64,000 nucleotides of DNA. It comes from Candidatus Altimarinota bacterium (GTDB taxonomy: Bacteria; Patescibacteriota; Gracilibacteria; UBA4473). Location: the NCBI GenBank assembly GCA_023143095.1, contig JAGLIF010000008.1, positions 34,688-98,687 on the forward strand, written 5' to 3'. Below are positions 43,199 to 52,698 of this stretch, piece by piece (the first letter of the stretch is position 1; each line of letters begins with the position of its first letter). The position numbers and the translations under genes were made by a program. Under the pieces are notes generated by a model. It did not search any database. It was not told the origin of the DNA and saw nothing but the letters and a program-made list of their open reading frames with translations.

Positions 43199-44617
43199 TT
43201 AATACAATTCTAAATCTTTCGGTAATCCATATGGTTCTATAATGTCTTTAAATTTTATTGGTTGTTTCCAATTTGGAGGTTGTTCACCAACTAAGTTATT
43301 TCCGGCCATAAAAGCAGCTATTTTTTCTAAATCATTTCCATAAATATGTTGTGCAAGAGTTGCTTTAGCTTGTGCTGCAATAGGCATTGTTGAAACCGAT
43401 ACAGCTCCAGAATTTCTTAAAATATGAGCAGGACCGTATTTATGGTCGACTTTTCCTTCTGGAAAAGGATTTGCTACACAAAATAGTTTTCTAGTTTCTT
43501 TTGTAGCTTGCTGAGCGGCTTTGGTTATCTTATTATTTAGAGTAAATGAACCAAAAGTCGTAATAATTACCGCAACAGTGTTTGGGATTTTTTTTATAGT
43601 TTCATATACATGATTAGGATTTGTACCTAATTTTGGATTTACAGAAATAGTGGGGGCATATCCCCTTATAATAATAGGGTGAAATTTTTGGTTATTTTCT
43701 TTTTTAACTCGTTTCTGAAAAGAATTTGTTAAACTAGAAAGAACAAAATTAGAAGCATCTACAATTTTGGGGTGCATTGGAGATTCCATAGCAATAACAT
43801 TACTATCGCTAATCTTTATAACTCCTGTAGGATTATAAGCACCACCTTCACTTCCTCCCATGTATATAAAACAAACTGAAGTTTTTTCTTTTTTTAAAAC
43901 AGAAAGAGTATCAAGAGAATTTTTTACATTAATTCCAACATCAGAAAAGTTATCCTCTGTTGTTTTTTGAGCTCCTACAAACCCCACAGAAAAAGGAGTC
44001 TGTGGTCCTAACATTATTGCTGTGTAAGCACCTCCTTCTGGCATTGTATCTGTTCCGTGAGTTATTAAAAATCCTGAAAAGAGTTTTTTCAAGTTTTCTG
44101 ACATATTTTCCCATATCCAACTCATTATAATTACGCTGTCTGCTTCATAATCAATCTCCATTTGAGAGCTGTCAATTAGTGTTGGGAATTCTATTGCAGT
44201 AATTGCGAACCTTTCATTTAAAGTACCTCCTGCATATTTTAATAAATATTCTGGATCAAGTTTTGGAACCAATTCTCCATTTTGATCTGTCATTGCAATA
44301 GTTCCACCTGTTCCAATCATTGATACTATCTGTCTTCCATCTTTTTTCTTTTCTATATCAGTCGCAAAATCTTCTAAAAGCTCCAAAAGTCTTTCAACTT
44401 TTTTCTTATTGAAAAAACGAAGATTATCTAAATCAAATGGATTTTCTATTTTTTTGTCTGGATTTAAACTGAATGAATATGTTTTCCCTTTTGGTTCATA
44501 CGGTATAGATGGATCAAAAGCATCTGGATTAAATTTTCCCTTTCCCCAACTTTTACCAGACCAAGGATTTCCATTATTTTTTACCCAAGGGGAAGATTTA
44601 TAATCTTTTATCACCAT
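43199..44617 (-). CDS. L-asparaginase/glutaminase family protein with N-terminal extension
   Basis: Amidohydrolase of the type I/II asparaginase family. Both catalytic threonine motifs are present: GTGGTIA (102-108) and THGTDTM (186-192). LVGAQ-like GFVGAQKTTEDNF follows. At 472 residues it is over 100 residues longer than usual. The first 95 residues are a Trp-, Gly- and Lys-rich start (SSPWVKNNGNPWSGKSWGKG) and a helix that do not resemble asparaginase. There is no signal peptide. A GatD role was considered, but no gatE is present. Substrate is uncertain. Confidence 0.88.
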   Translation of the reverse strand: MVIKDYKSSPWVKNNGNPWSGKSWGKGKFNPDAFDPSIPYEPKGKTYSFSLNPDKKIENPFDLDNLRFFNKKKVERLLELLEDFATDIEKKKDGRQIVSMIGTGGTIAMTDQNGELVPKLDPEYLLKYAGGTLNERFAITAIEFPTLIDSSQMEIDYEADSVIIMSWIWENMSENLKKLFSGFLITHGTDTMPEGGAYTAIMLGPQTPFSVGFVGAQKTTEDNFSDVGINVKNSLDTLSVLKKEKTSVCFIYMGGSEGGAYNPTGVIKISDSNVIAMESPMHPKIVDASNFVLSSLTNSFQKRVKKENNQKFHPIIIRGYAPTISVNPKLGTNPNHVYETIKKIPNTVAVIITTFGSFTLNNKITKAAQQATKETRKLFCVANPFPEGKVDHKYGPAHILRNSGAVSVSTMPIAAQAKATLAQHIYGNDLEKIAAFMAGNNLVGEQPPNWKQPIKFKDIIEPYGLPKDLELY

Positions 44618-44846
44618 ATTGAAAATTTAATATAAAAGAATCCTAATAAATTCTATGTTTTTGTAAATCGACATTTCTATGAAAAATTATAGTACAATAG
44701 TTTTAGTTATATAGGAATTATCACATCCATTCTTTTTTAAATCCATAAAATTTGACTTTTATTCTTTGAATAATAACCTTCCATTGAAAAAATTTTCGTC
44801 CAGGTATCTTGATGGGTTAATAGAGGGCAAAATTTTCAAGGGTTTC

Positions 44847-44873
44847 TTGAGAATTTTGTGCTATTTTTATAAG
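44847..44873 (+). promoter_or_regulatory. Possible rpoB promoter
   Basis: TTGAGA and TATAAG with a short 15-bp spacer, 38 bp before the rpoB ATG. Other nearby boxes (TACAAT at about 44692) are possible. The remaining 44618-44846 shows no gene. Confidence 0.35.
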
Positions 44874-44911
44874 CATGAAAGAAAAAACATTATTTCTTAA
44901 ATTTCATTTAA

Positions 44912-47900
44912 ATGGTTAAAATTTCAAAAAAAACGATTAATTTTCCAGCCAAATTAAAACCAACAAAAGAACACAATGGTCGATATTTTTTTACAGAAGA
45001 TTTGGGAGCTGATTTTCCTTTTCCAAATTTGATTGAGGTGCAATTAGCTTCTTATGAGTGGTTTGTTGGAGATGGGTTGAATGAACTTATGAAAGAAATT
45101 AATCCAGTGGAGGATTCTACAGGGAAAAAATTGAAAATGGAAATTCTCTCACATGAAATAGAAGAACCAAAATATGATGTGGAGTATTGTAGACGAAAAG
45201 GATTGACTTTCGAATCAGCCATTCGTGTGCATGTGGCTTTGACGAATTTGGAATCAGGTGAAATCAAGGAGCAAGATGTTTATTTTGGAAATATTCCACG
45301 AATTACAGAAACAGGAACATTTCTTATCAACGGAATTGAACGGGTAATCGTAACGCAGATTGTACGAAGTCCTGGTATTTTTTATGCTAAAAATCAAGTG
45401 CTTCCAGGGATGCATTCTGTGAAAATGATTCCTAAAAGAGGGGCTTGGCTTGAATTGGAAACAGATAAAAAAGGACTTATTTGGGTGAAAGTTGATCGAA
45501 AACGAAAAATTCCAGTGACTATGTTTTTGAGAAATTTTGGGTATGAAACGGATCGAGAAATTTTGGATCTTTTTAAAGATGAAGTAAAAGAACTTGAAGA
45601 AAATCCTATTTTAAAAACTTTAGCAAAAGATGAATCAACAAGTGCAAAAGAAGCATGGCAAGGTGTTTATAAACGAATTCGTCCAGGAGATTTAGCGACA
45701 CCAGAAAATGCGAGAATGTTTTTAGAATCTGTATTTTTTGATTTCAAAAAATATGATTTAGGACCAATTGCTAGGTATAAGATCAATAAGAAATTTGGAT
45801 TGAAAACAAAAGATGATGAAGAAGGACGAATTTTTAGAGTGGAAGATTTTATTGAAATGGTGCGGGAACTTATTCGATTAAATGCTGGAAAGACTGTTTG
45901 TGAGGATGATATTGATCACCTTTCGAATAGGCGAGTAAGAGGAGTAGGAGAATTGGTGCAAAATAAATTTCGAGTGGGATTATTACGAACAGAACGAATT
46001 ATTAAAGATCGGATGACGATTGTTGAATTAGAAAATGTAACACCAGCACAACTTATTAACTGTCGACCGATTACAGCTTCTATGCGAGAATTTTTCGCTT
46101 CTGGGCAATTGTCTCAGTTTATGGATCAGGTAAATCCATTGGCTGCTCTTGAGCACAAACGAAGAATATCAGCGATGGGACCAGGAGGACTTTCACGAGA
46201 AAGAGCTTCTTTTGAGGTACGGGATGTACATCCGTCTCATTATGGACGAATATGTCCAGTAACGACTCCAGAGGGACCAAATATTGGATTGGTTTTACAT
46301 TTAGCGTCTTATGCGCGAGTAAACAAAATGGGATTTATTGAAACACCTTATAGAACAGTTTCTTCAATTGTAAAAAATGACGGAGAATCAGCGATTGATA
46401 GGTTGGCTAGAAAAGATATTCTCAGTGGAAAAAAAGTATTGGTGAAAAAAGATACAAAAATTACAAAAGAAGATGCGAAAAAGATTGCTAAGATTAAAGA
46501 TATGAAAATGGTTCCAGTTTTGGCACATCTCACCTCTGAAGTAGCCTATTACGATGCGGAAGCGGAAAGAGATATGTGTGTGGCACAAGCTAACTCTGTT
46601 TTAGACAAAAAAGGACAGTTTATGAATGAACAGGTTTCAGCGAGAAAAAACTTTGAACCAGGTACATATCCTTTATCCGATGTGACACATATAGATATTT
46701 CACCAAAACAAATTGTATCGCTTTCAACTTCTTTGATTTCTTTCTTGGAGCATGATGATAATACTCGAGCTTTAATGGGGTCAAACATGCAACGACAAGC
46801 TGTACCGCTTCTTAATCCAGAGTCACCAATTATCGGTACAGGGATGGAAACTATTACATCTCAAGAAGAGTGTGTAAGAGCAATAGAAAGTGGAGAAATA
46901 AAGGAAGTAGATGCAAGTCGTATTGTATTTGTTGGGAAATCAGGAAAAAAACGAACCTACAAACTCAAAGTTTTTCAACGGACAAATCAGTCAACATGTA
47001 TTCATCAACGACCAATGGTATTGGTTGGGGATAAAGTGAAAAAAGGAGATGTTCTTATTGATGGTGCTTCAGTTGAAAATGGGGATATTGCGGTTGGACG
47101 AAACTTAATGGTAGCCTATATGTCATGGAGTGGATATAATTATGAGGATGCGGTAATTGTTTCTGATAGAGTTGTGAGAGAAGGACTTTTTAATTCCATA
47201 CATATTGAAAAATATGAATTAGATGTGAGAGACACAAAGCTTGGACCAGAGGAGTTAACTTCGGATATTCCAAATGTAGCAGTTGTAAAGCTTTCAAATT
47301 TGGATGAAGGTGGAATTATAAGAATTGGTTCAACTGTTTTAGCTGGAGATATTTTAGCTGGAAAGGTAACGCCAAAAGGAGAGACTGAATTAACGGCTGA
47401 AGACAGACTCTTAAGAGCAATTTTTGGAGAAAAAGCACATGATGTAAAAGATTCTTCTTTGCGGTTGCCAAGAGGATCAGGAGGGAAGGTAATCAAAATT
47501 GAAATACTGAATCGATCAGAAGGAGATGATCTTCCAACGGGTGTGCTCAAACGAGTGATTGTTGAAGTAGCACAAATGCGACATTTGGAAGCAGGAGATA
47601 AAATGGCAGGACGACATGGAAACAAAGGTGTAATTTCTCAAATAGTACCATCTGAAGATATGCCATATTTAGAAGATGGAACACCAGTAGATATTATATT
47701 GAATCCGTTGGGAGTTTCTTCTCGTATGAATATTGGACAGGTGCTTGAGACGCATTTGGGGATGGCTGCGTCAAAAATGGGAATTAAGGTAGCAACGCCA
47801 GTTTTGAACGGAATTAAGATGGATACTATTCAGGATTTTTTGATAGCTAACGATTTTCCAGCAGATGGTAAATTTCCATTATATGATGGAAAAACAGGAG

Positions 47901-48466
47901 AAAAATTTGATCATGATGTAGTAGTTGGAATTACCTATATGTTGAAATTGATTCATTTGGTAGAAGATAAAATTCATGCGCGATCAGTAGGACCTTATTC
48001 ACTTGTAACACAGCAGCCATTGGGAGGAAAGGCACAAAATGGAGGTCAGCGTTTTGGAGAAATGGAGGTATGGGCTTTAGAGGCTTATGGAGCTGCTTAT
48101 ATCCTTCAAGAAATGTTGACGATTAAATCGGACGATGTTCATGGTCGAGCAAAAGCATATGAGGCAATTGTAAAAGATGAACCAGTAGAACTTATTTCTA
48201 TTCCGGAATCGTTTAATGTATTGGTAAAAGAATTACAGGCTTTGTGTTTAAAAGTAGATTTGATTCAACAAGGAGAAGTGGAAGATGGAGATGAAATTAC
48301 TTTATTGGAAGAAGGTTCTGAGGGGAGAGAAACGGATTTGATAAAAGAGTCTTCAGACGCAAAAGAAGTAGTGGATCAAAATGAAATAGAACATCAAGAT
48401 GCAGGTATTGAAGTTGAAGATAATGATGAAGAAGAGGAAGAGGAAAAGGAAAAAGATGAAAAGTAA
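44912..48466 (+). CDS. rpoB: DNA-directed RNA polymerase subunit beta
   Basis: Beta subunit of RNA polymerase, 1184 residues with all main blocks. The rifampicin-region block reads SGQLSQFMDQVNPLAALEHKRRISAMGPGGLSRERA. The other blocks are the EGPNIGL motif, the YEDAVIVSDRVV segment, RHGNKGVIS and the C-terminal GGKAQNGGQRFGEMEVWALEAYGA. The C-terminal end carries an added acidic tail of about 60 residues rich in Asp and Glu. rpoC does not follow; a terminator comes 8 bp after the stop. No rplJ/rplL genes lie upstream. This is an uncommon stand-alone arrangement. Confidence 0.98.
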   Translation: MVKISKKTINFPAKLKPTKEHNGRYFFTEDLGADFPFPNLIEVQLASYEWFVGDGLNELMKEINPVEDSTGKKLKMEILSHEIEEPKYDVEYCRRKGLTFESAIRVHVALTNLESGEIKEQDVYFGNIPRITETGTFLINGIERVIVTQIVRSPGIFYAKNQVLPGMHSVKMIPKRGAWLELETDKKGLIWVKVDRKRKIPVTMFLRNFGYETDREILDLFKDEVKELEENPILKTLAKDESTSAKEAWQGVYKRIRPGDLATPENARMFLESVFFDFKKYDLGPIARYKINKKFGLKTKDDEEGRIFRVEDFIEMVRELIRLNAGKTVCEDDIDHLSNRRVRGVGELVQNKFRVGLLRTERIIKDRMTIVELENVTPAQLINCRPITASMREFFASGQLSQFMDQVNPLAALEHKRRISAMGPGGLSRERASFEVRDVHPSHYGRICPVTTPEGPNIGLVLHLASYARVNKMGFIETPYRTVSSIVKNDGESAIDRLARKDILSGKKVLVKKDTKITKEDAKKIAKIKDMKMVPVLAHLTSEVAYYDAEAERDMCVAQANSVLDKKGQFMNEQVSARKNFEPGTYPLSDVTHIDISPKQIVSLSTSLISFLEHDDNTRALMGSNMQRQAVPLLNPESPIIGTGMETITSQEECVRAIESGEIKEVDASRIVFVGKSGKKRTYKLKVFQRTNQSTCIHQRPMVLVGDKVKKGDVLIDGASVENGDIAVGRNLMVAYMSWSGYNYEDAVIVSDRVVREGLFNSIHIEKYELDVRDTKLGPEELTSDIPNVAVVKLSNLDEGGIIRIGSTVLAGDILAGKVTPKGETELTAEDRLLRAIFGEKAHDVKDSSLRLPRGSGGKVIKIEILNRSEGDDLPTGVLKRVIVEVAQMRHLEAGDKMAGRHGNKGVISQIVPSEDMPYLEDGTPVDIILNPLGVSSRMNIGQVLETHLGMAASKMGIKVATPVLNGIKMDTIQDFLIANDFPADGKFPLYDGKTGEKFDHDVVVGITYMLKLIHLVEDKIHARSVGPYSLVTQQPLGGKAQNGGQRFGEMEVWALEAYGAAYILQEMLTIKSDDVHGRAKAYEAIVKDEPVELISIPESFNVLVKELQALCLKVDLIQQGEVEDGDEITLLEEGSEGRETDLIKESSDAKEVVDQNEIEHQDAGIEVEDNDEEEEEEKEKDEK

Positions 48467-48474
48467 TATTAAAG

Positions 48475-48502
48475 AGGGGACTTTTTTTAGTCCTCTTTTT
48501 TT
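48475..48502 (+). terminator. rpoB terminator
   Basis: GGGGACT/AGTCCTC stem (one G-T pair) with a T-only loop and TTTTTTT behind it, directly before tRNA-Gly. Confidence 0.85.
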
Positions 48503-48503
48503 C

Positions 48504-48578
48504 GCACGCATCGTATAGTGGCTATTATACGGCCTTGCCAAGGCTGAGACACGGGTTCGATTCCCGTTGCGTGCTCCA
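48504..48578 (+). tRNA. tRNA-Gly (anticodon GCC)
   Basis: Acceptor stem GCACGCA/TGCGTGC with discriminator T, D-arm, anticodon stem CGGCC-TTGCCAA-GGCTG giving GCC, T-arm ACGGG-TTCGATT-CCCGT, and an encoded CCA end (48576-48578). All stems pair. A strong terminator follows at once. Confidence 0.95.
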
Positions 48579-48619
48579 GCAAAAAACCAGTACCAACAAA
48601 GTTGGTAATGGTTTTTTGC
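48579..48619 (+). terminator. Long terminator after tRNA-Gly
   Basis: Outer stem GCAAAAAACCA/TGGTTTTTTGC (11 pairs) and inner stem ACCAAC/GTTGGT with a 2x2 internal loop. The right arm contains the T-run. It is symmetrical enough to work in both directions. Confidence 0.85.
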
Positions 48620-48751
48620 TTGTAACGACGGAGTCGTTAATTGAATCCCAGGGTTCGCCGAACTCCATCGAACGAAGTGAGAGGTGAAGAGAGTTCTCGA
48701 CCTCGGAGTCCCGATTTTTCGGGACGAGAAGGTAAGAGATTCCCGTTGCGT
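48620..48751. repeat. tRNA-flank repeat region with partial tRNA 3' end copy
   Basis: It carries small palindromes (TAACGACGGAGTCGTTA, TCCCGATTTTTCGGGA) and ends with GATTCCCGTTGCGT (48738-48751), an exact 14-bp copy of the tRNA T-arm/acceptor end at 48559-48572. Richer in G and C than its surroundings. No gene. Confidence 0.7.
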
Positions 48752-48760
48752 ATGGTTGAA

Positions 48761-49102
48761 TTAATCTGAAATTGTTTTTGTAACTTGATTAGATTTAATT
48801 TTTGCCATTTTTTCAGCCGTAGAAAGTTCTGTAGTCATAGAAAGCGTTTTCCATTCTTGGAATTTTGAATCTTGATTAATCATATCCCAAACAACTTTAT
48901 TATCTTTAAATTTTTCTTTTACAGATTCATATACAGCTGATATTGAAGGCTTTTTAATAAAAAAATTTCCTTCTGGTATTTGTATAACAATTGTGCATTC
49001 TTTTGAATCATTATTATTATGTTCAATATAATCGAAGAGATGGTTACGATCTGCTTCGTAATGGGATACAAATTCACAATTTGATGAAAATTCTTTTGTC
49101 AT
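48761..49102 (-). CDS. Hypothetical protein (113 aa)
   Basis: Not recognised. The product is soluble, 113 residues, acidic to neutral, with a central strand-rich part (ECTIVIQIPEGNFFIKKP) and a helical C-terminus (ELSTAEKMAKIKSNQ). There is no signal or membrane segment. It is isolated on the minus strand, next to the tRNA-flank repeat. The downstream gap 49103-49385 shows no feature that can be supported. Coding is moderately likely from codon pattern and from an ATG start preceded by AT-rich sequence. Confidence 0.5.
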   Translation of the reverse strand: MTKEFSSNCEFVSHYEADRNHLFDYIEHNNNDSKECTIVIQIPEGNFFIKKPSISAVYESVKEKFKDNKVVWDMINQDSKFQEWKTLSMTTELSTAEKMAKIKSNQVTKTISD

Positions 49103-49385
49103 TTTTAATTGTTTAAAAAATATATCATCTAATTATAATGCATTTATATAATATTGTCAATTTCATTCCTATTCTCTAATATACTAAGCCTCAGTAGATC
49201 CGACAGTTTGGAAAAAAGACTCTAAACTATGGATATAGAATTTTTAAAATCAAAGTTAATGACAAGAATTGACAAGTTTTTTTATTACTATAAATATAAA
49301 AATAAAATAATTATTAATGGTAGGGTAGTGTTTTCTAAATATCAATTTTTTGTACATTAAGTTTTAATTCTTAATTATAATTACC

Positions 49386-51149
49386 ATGAAAAATCAACAC
49401 ATAGAACTAGAGCAAGGAGTTGTTGATGTTGTTTCTTTACTTGATTGTTCTCCAGATGGAGGAGAACTTGCTTTTGTGAGTACTCGAGATTTTCAAGGAG
49501 AAAATTTAAATGACTGGAAAGGGGCTTTGTCTGAAGGGCTTGCTTCAGATGGAGGATTGTACGATCCTAGAGAAGTTCCTGCTCCGTTTGAAGAAGCTTT
49601 TTTTAGTGAACAGTTGCCTTATTTAGAGTTGGCAGAAGTTTCTTCCTTAATATTAAGGAGATTTATTCCACGAGAGGATATTCCTGATGAAGAATTGTTG
49701 AAAATGCTTAGAGAGGCTCATAATTTTGGACTCCCTCTAGAAGAAATTACACAAGTTTTTGATGGAGTGATGGAAGGAGGTGAAAAAGGAGGGAAAGTGC
49801 TTTTAGCTTGGCTGGATAGAGGACCAACGGCTAGTTTTAAAGATTTTGCGGCACGAGTAATGGGGAAGTTGCTTGAATGGTGGTGTAGTGAAAATAATCA
49901 TCCAATGAATATTATTGTTGCAACTTCTGGAGATACAGGAGTTGCTATTGCTAGGGCTTTTGAGGGTTCAAAGTGGGTTTCTGTCACAGTTATGTATCCT
50001 AGTGGAGGGGTAAGTGATATACAAGAAAAACAGATGATACAGGCCGATCAACAAAATAAAAATGTTCAATGTTTTCCTATTGAAGGAGATTTTGACCGAG
50101 CACAATCAATGTCAAAAATACTCCAGGAAACTCGAAGTCAAACAGAACAAATAATTAATTCCGTTGATTACAGAGAAAATTATACAAAAGAAGTAAATAC
50201 AAGAATAGGAGAAAATTTGTCTTCTGATGAGTTGATTACACTTGCTCAATCAATTGGAAAAATAAATCTTGGAAGTGCTAATTCAATTAATGCCTGGAGG
50301 TATCTTCCGCAACAAACACAGTTTTTTGTATCGTATGGAGAAGCTTTAAAAGAAGGATATATTCAGCCGAGAGAAAAAGTTTACTTTTCTGTACCAACAG
50401 GAAATGTTGGTCATTTAATGGCAGGAGTTACTGCAAAAGAAATGGGAGTTCCTATTGAGGGATTTATTCTTGCTACAAATCAAAATGATATAATGGTGAT
50501 ACTTATAAATGAAGGTATTTTGCGTCATAAAGGACTAGAAAAATCAGTTGCACCTTCTATGGATATTTTGAATGCAAGTAATGCAGAAAGATTATTAGAT
50601 TATGCAAGAAAAAAATCAGATCCAAGTGCTCAGATAGATTTTATTGGTATTCGAAATGTGTTTCAGGATACACCAGAAGAAAGAGAGGCGTTGAAGGGAG
50701 GAATAGATATTAGAAATTTTGGAGTGACAGATAAGATGTTGGCTTATTTAGGAGACTTAATTCCTTTTACAGCTGGAGTTACAGGAGATGAAGAAATTGC
50801 AGAAACAATGAAAGAAGTTTATACAAAAACAAGGGGAAGAAGCTTGCCGGATTCTCATGGGGCAACTGGGATAAGGGTTATTCAAAAAGGATTGGAACAA
50901 GGGGCTATACCAAAGAATGCAAAAGTGATTTCTTTGGTAACAGCTAATCCTCATAAATTTCCGCAAGCATTAGAAAATGCAGGAATTGAACAAGTACCGG
51001 AGAAATATAGACACGAGGAATTAGAACTTGCAACAGGTGGAATTCAGGTTGATACGCAAAAAAGAGAAACTCTTTTATCTATTATGAAGATTATGGAAGT
51101 AATTTCTAGTCTAGATAAACAAATGAAGGAGCAAAGAGAAAGTGTATAG
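49386..51149 (+). CDS. thrC: Threonine synthase
   Basis: PLP enzyme converting O-phosphohomoserine to threonine. The N-terminal SEGLASDGGLYDP pattern, the PLP lysine in PTASFKDFAARVMG, and the ATSGDTGVAIARAFEG and SVPTGNVGHLMAG blocks are diagnostic of the class with an N-terminal threonine synthase domain. At 587 residues it is longer than bacterial enzymes of about 430-500. The extra length is in the C-terminal part. No thrA or thrB is in the window, so the pathway must be completed elsewhere or the substrate imported. Confidence 0.94.
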   Translation: MKNQHIELEQGVVDVVSLLDCSPDGGELAFVSTRDFQGENLNDWKGALSEGLASDGGLYDPREVPAPFEEAFFSEQLPYLELAEVSSLILRRFIPREDIPDEELLKMLREAHNFGLPLEEITQVFDGVMEGGEKGGKVLLAWLDRGPTASFKDFAARVMGKLLEWWCSENNHPMNIIVATSGDTGVAIARAFEGSKWVSVTVMYPSGGVSDIQEKQMIQADQQNKNVQCFPIEGDFDRAQSMSKILQETRSQTEQIINSVDYRENYTKEVNTRIGENLSSDELITLAQSIGKINLGSANSINAWRYLPQQTQFFVSYGEALKEGYIQPREKVYFSVPTGNVGHLMAGVTAKEMGVPIEGFILATNQNDIMVILINEGILRHKGLEKSVAPSMDILNASNAERLLDYARKKSDPSAQIDFIGIRNVFQDTPEEREALKGGIDIRNFGVTDKMLAYLGDLIPFTAGVTGDEEIAETMKEVYTKTRGRSLPDSHGATGIRVIQKGLEQGAIPKNAKVISLVTANPHKFPQALENAGIEQVPEKYRHEELELATGGIQVDTQKRETLLSIMKIMEVISSLDKQMKEQRESV

Positions 51150-51253
51150 ATGAATTATTAAGAAGAGTAGGGAAAATTATCATTAGAAGAAAGAAAGGAT
51201 AAAAAAATTATTTAATCAGACTTTATTTGGTAGAAGTTTTTGTAGATAAATAA

Positions 51254-52672
51254 CTATCCAATTGAGTTTTCCATTCCTAGTTCAATGAGACGATTGAGTT
51301 CACTGGCAAATTCTAGTGGAAGCGTTTTTACGATTTCGTCTAAAAATCCATTGACGATCATTCCACGAGCTTTTTCTTCAGAAATACCGTGACTTTCGAA
51401 AAAAAGCATGACTTCTTCTGATATTTTTCCTGCACTAGCTTCATGAGAAATTTGTGAAGAGGTATTGTGGCAATTGATTTCGGGTATTGTGTTAGAGATT
51501 GATTTATCATCAAACATTAATGCATCACAGTTTATAGTGACGATGGAATTTTCAGCTTTTGAATTCACAAAAACTTGACCTCGGTAGGTAGAAATACCTC
51601 CATCTTTACTTAAACTTTTGGAAACAACATTGGCACGACAGTTTTTGGCATTAATAAATATTTTAGCACCTATATCTTGGGTTTGTCCAGCATTGGCAAA
51701 AGCAATTCCTAGATGATCGGTTCGTGCATTTTCACCTGCCAAAACTGTGCAAGGATAAAGCATAGTCACTCCTGATCCGAGGTTACCTCCTACCCATTTC
51801 ATTTTTCCATTTTTTTGAACGATAGAGCGTTTAGTATTAAGATTAAAAGTATCTTTTGACCAGTTTTCTACAGAAGAATATCGAAATTGGGCATCTTCAT
51901 TGACAAACACTTCTACGCATCCAACATGTAAAGATTGAGAACCATATTTTGGTGCTGAACAGCCTTCTATATAATGTGCTTTAGCATTTTTTTCAATAAC
52001 GATTAGCGTGTGTTCAAATTGTCCTTGGTTAATTGAATTCATTCGAAAGTACGCTTGTAATGGTTGGTCAATTTCAATGTCTTGGGGGACATAGAGAAAG
52101 GTGCCTCCAGAAAAAATTGCATAATGTAATGCTGAAAATTTGTGATTGGCGATTGGAACACATTTTGAAAGATATTTTTGTATCATTTCGGGGTATTTTT
52201 GTACAGCAACATCAAAGTCTTCAAAAATAACTCCCAGATTTTCCCATTGAGGTTTGAGGTTGTGGTATATATTTTCTGATTCATATTGTGCGCCTACACC
52301 TGCCAAGAGAATTTCTTCTTGTTCAGGAATTTTGAGTCGCTCAAAGGTTCGTTTGATTTCCGGATTTACTTCTTCCCATGTTTTTGCGTGAGAGGTTATC
52401 GATCCTTTGGAAAAATATCGAATATTTTCAAAGTCTAAATGTGAGATATCGGGACCCCATGAGGGGAGAGAAAATTCTTTGAATTTCTTGAGAGCTGTAA
52501 GTCGGATATTTAGCAACCAAGCTGGTTCATTTTTGTCTGTGGATATTTTCCGAATAAGCTTTTCAGATAATCCTTTTTCAAATTGTTGCGCATAGGTTTG
52601 TGAATCAGCATGTTCTAAGTCTGATTGAGAGAGTGATTCGAAGTCTATTTTGGATAGGGAATTCATAAACAA
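51254..52672 (-). CDS. sufB: Fe-S cluster assembly scaffold SufB
   Basis: Core scaffold of the SUF system, partnered with SufC. The 472-residue length and the conserved right-handed beta-helix segment (GGNLGSGVTMLYP, TQDIGAKIFINAKNC, ISTYRGQVFVNSKAENS, INCDALMFDD) support SufB over the shorter SufD. The C-terminal SHEASAGKISEEVMLFFESHGISEEKARGMI is typical of both. It sits 26 bp after sufC in a two-gene operon. No sufD, sufS or sufU is seen here. Two ATG starts two codons apart are possible. Confidence 0.93.
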   Translation of the reverse strand: MFMNSLSKIDFESLSQSDLEHADSQTYAQQFEKGLSEKLIRKISTDKNEPAWLLNIRLTALKKFKEFSLPSWGPDISHLDFENIRYFSKGSITSHAKTWEEVNPEIKRTFERLKIPEQEEILLAGVGAQYESENIYHNLKPQWENLGVIFEDFDVAVQKYPEMIQKYLSKCVPIANHKFSALHYAIFSGGTFLYVPQDIEIDQPLQAYFRMNSINQGQFEHTLIVIEKNAKAHYIEGCSAPKYGSQSLHVGCVEVFVNEDAQFRYSSVENWSKDTFNLNTKRSIVQKNGKMKWVGGNLGSGVTMLYPCTVLAGENARTDHLGIAFANAGQTQDIGAKIFINAKNCRANVVSKSLSKDGGISTYRGQVFVNSKAENSIVTINCDALMFDDKSISNTIPEINCHNTSSQISHEASAGKISEEVMLFFESHGISEEKARGMIVNGFLDEIVKTLPLEFASELNRLIELGMENSIG

Positions 52673-52698
52673 TGTTTAGAAAAGACGGATAAATAACT

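Noticed and set aside
43199..44617. GatD subunit of the archaeal-type tRNA amidotransferase
   Set aside because: No gatE is nearby and the N-terminal extension does not look like GatD. Asparaginase family is the safer call.
49103..49385. Hidden RNA gene or small ORF between the 113-aa gene and thrC
   Set aside because: Only AT-rich sequence with scattered -10-like boxes. No stable fold or start with a ribosome site was found.
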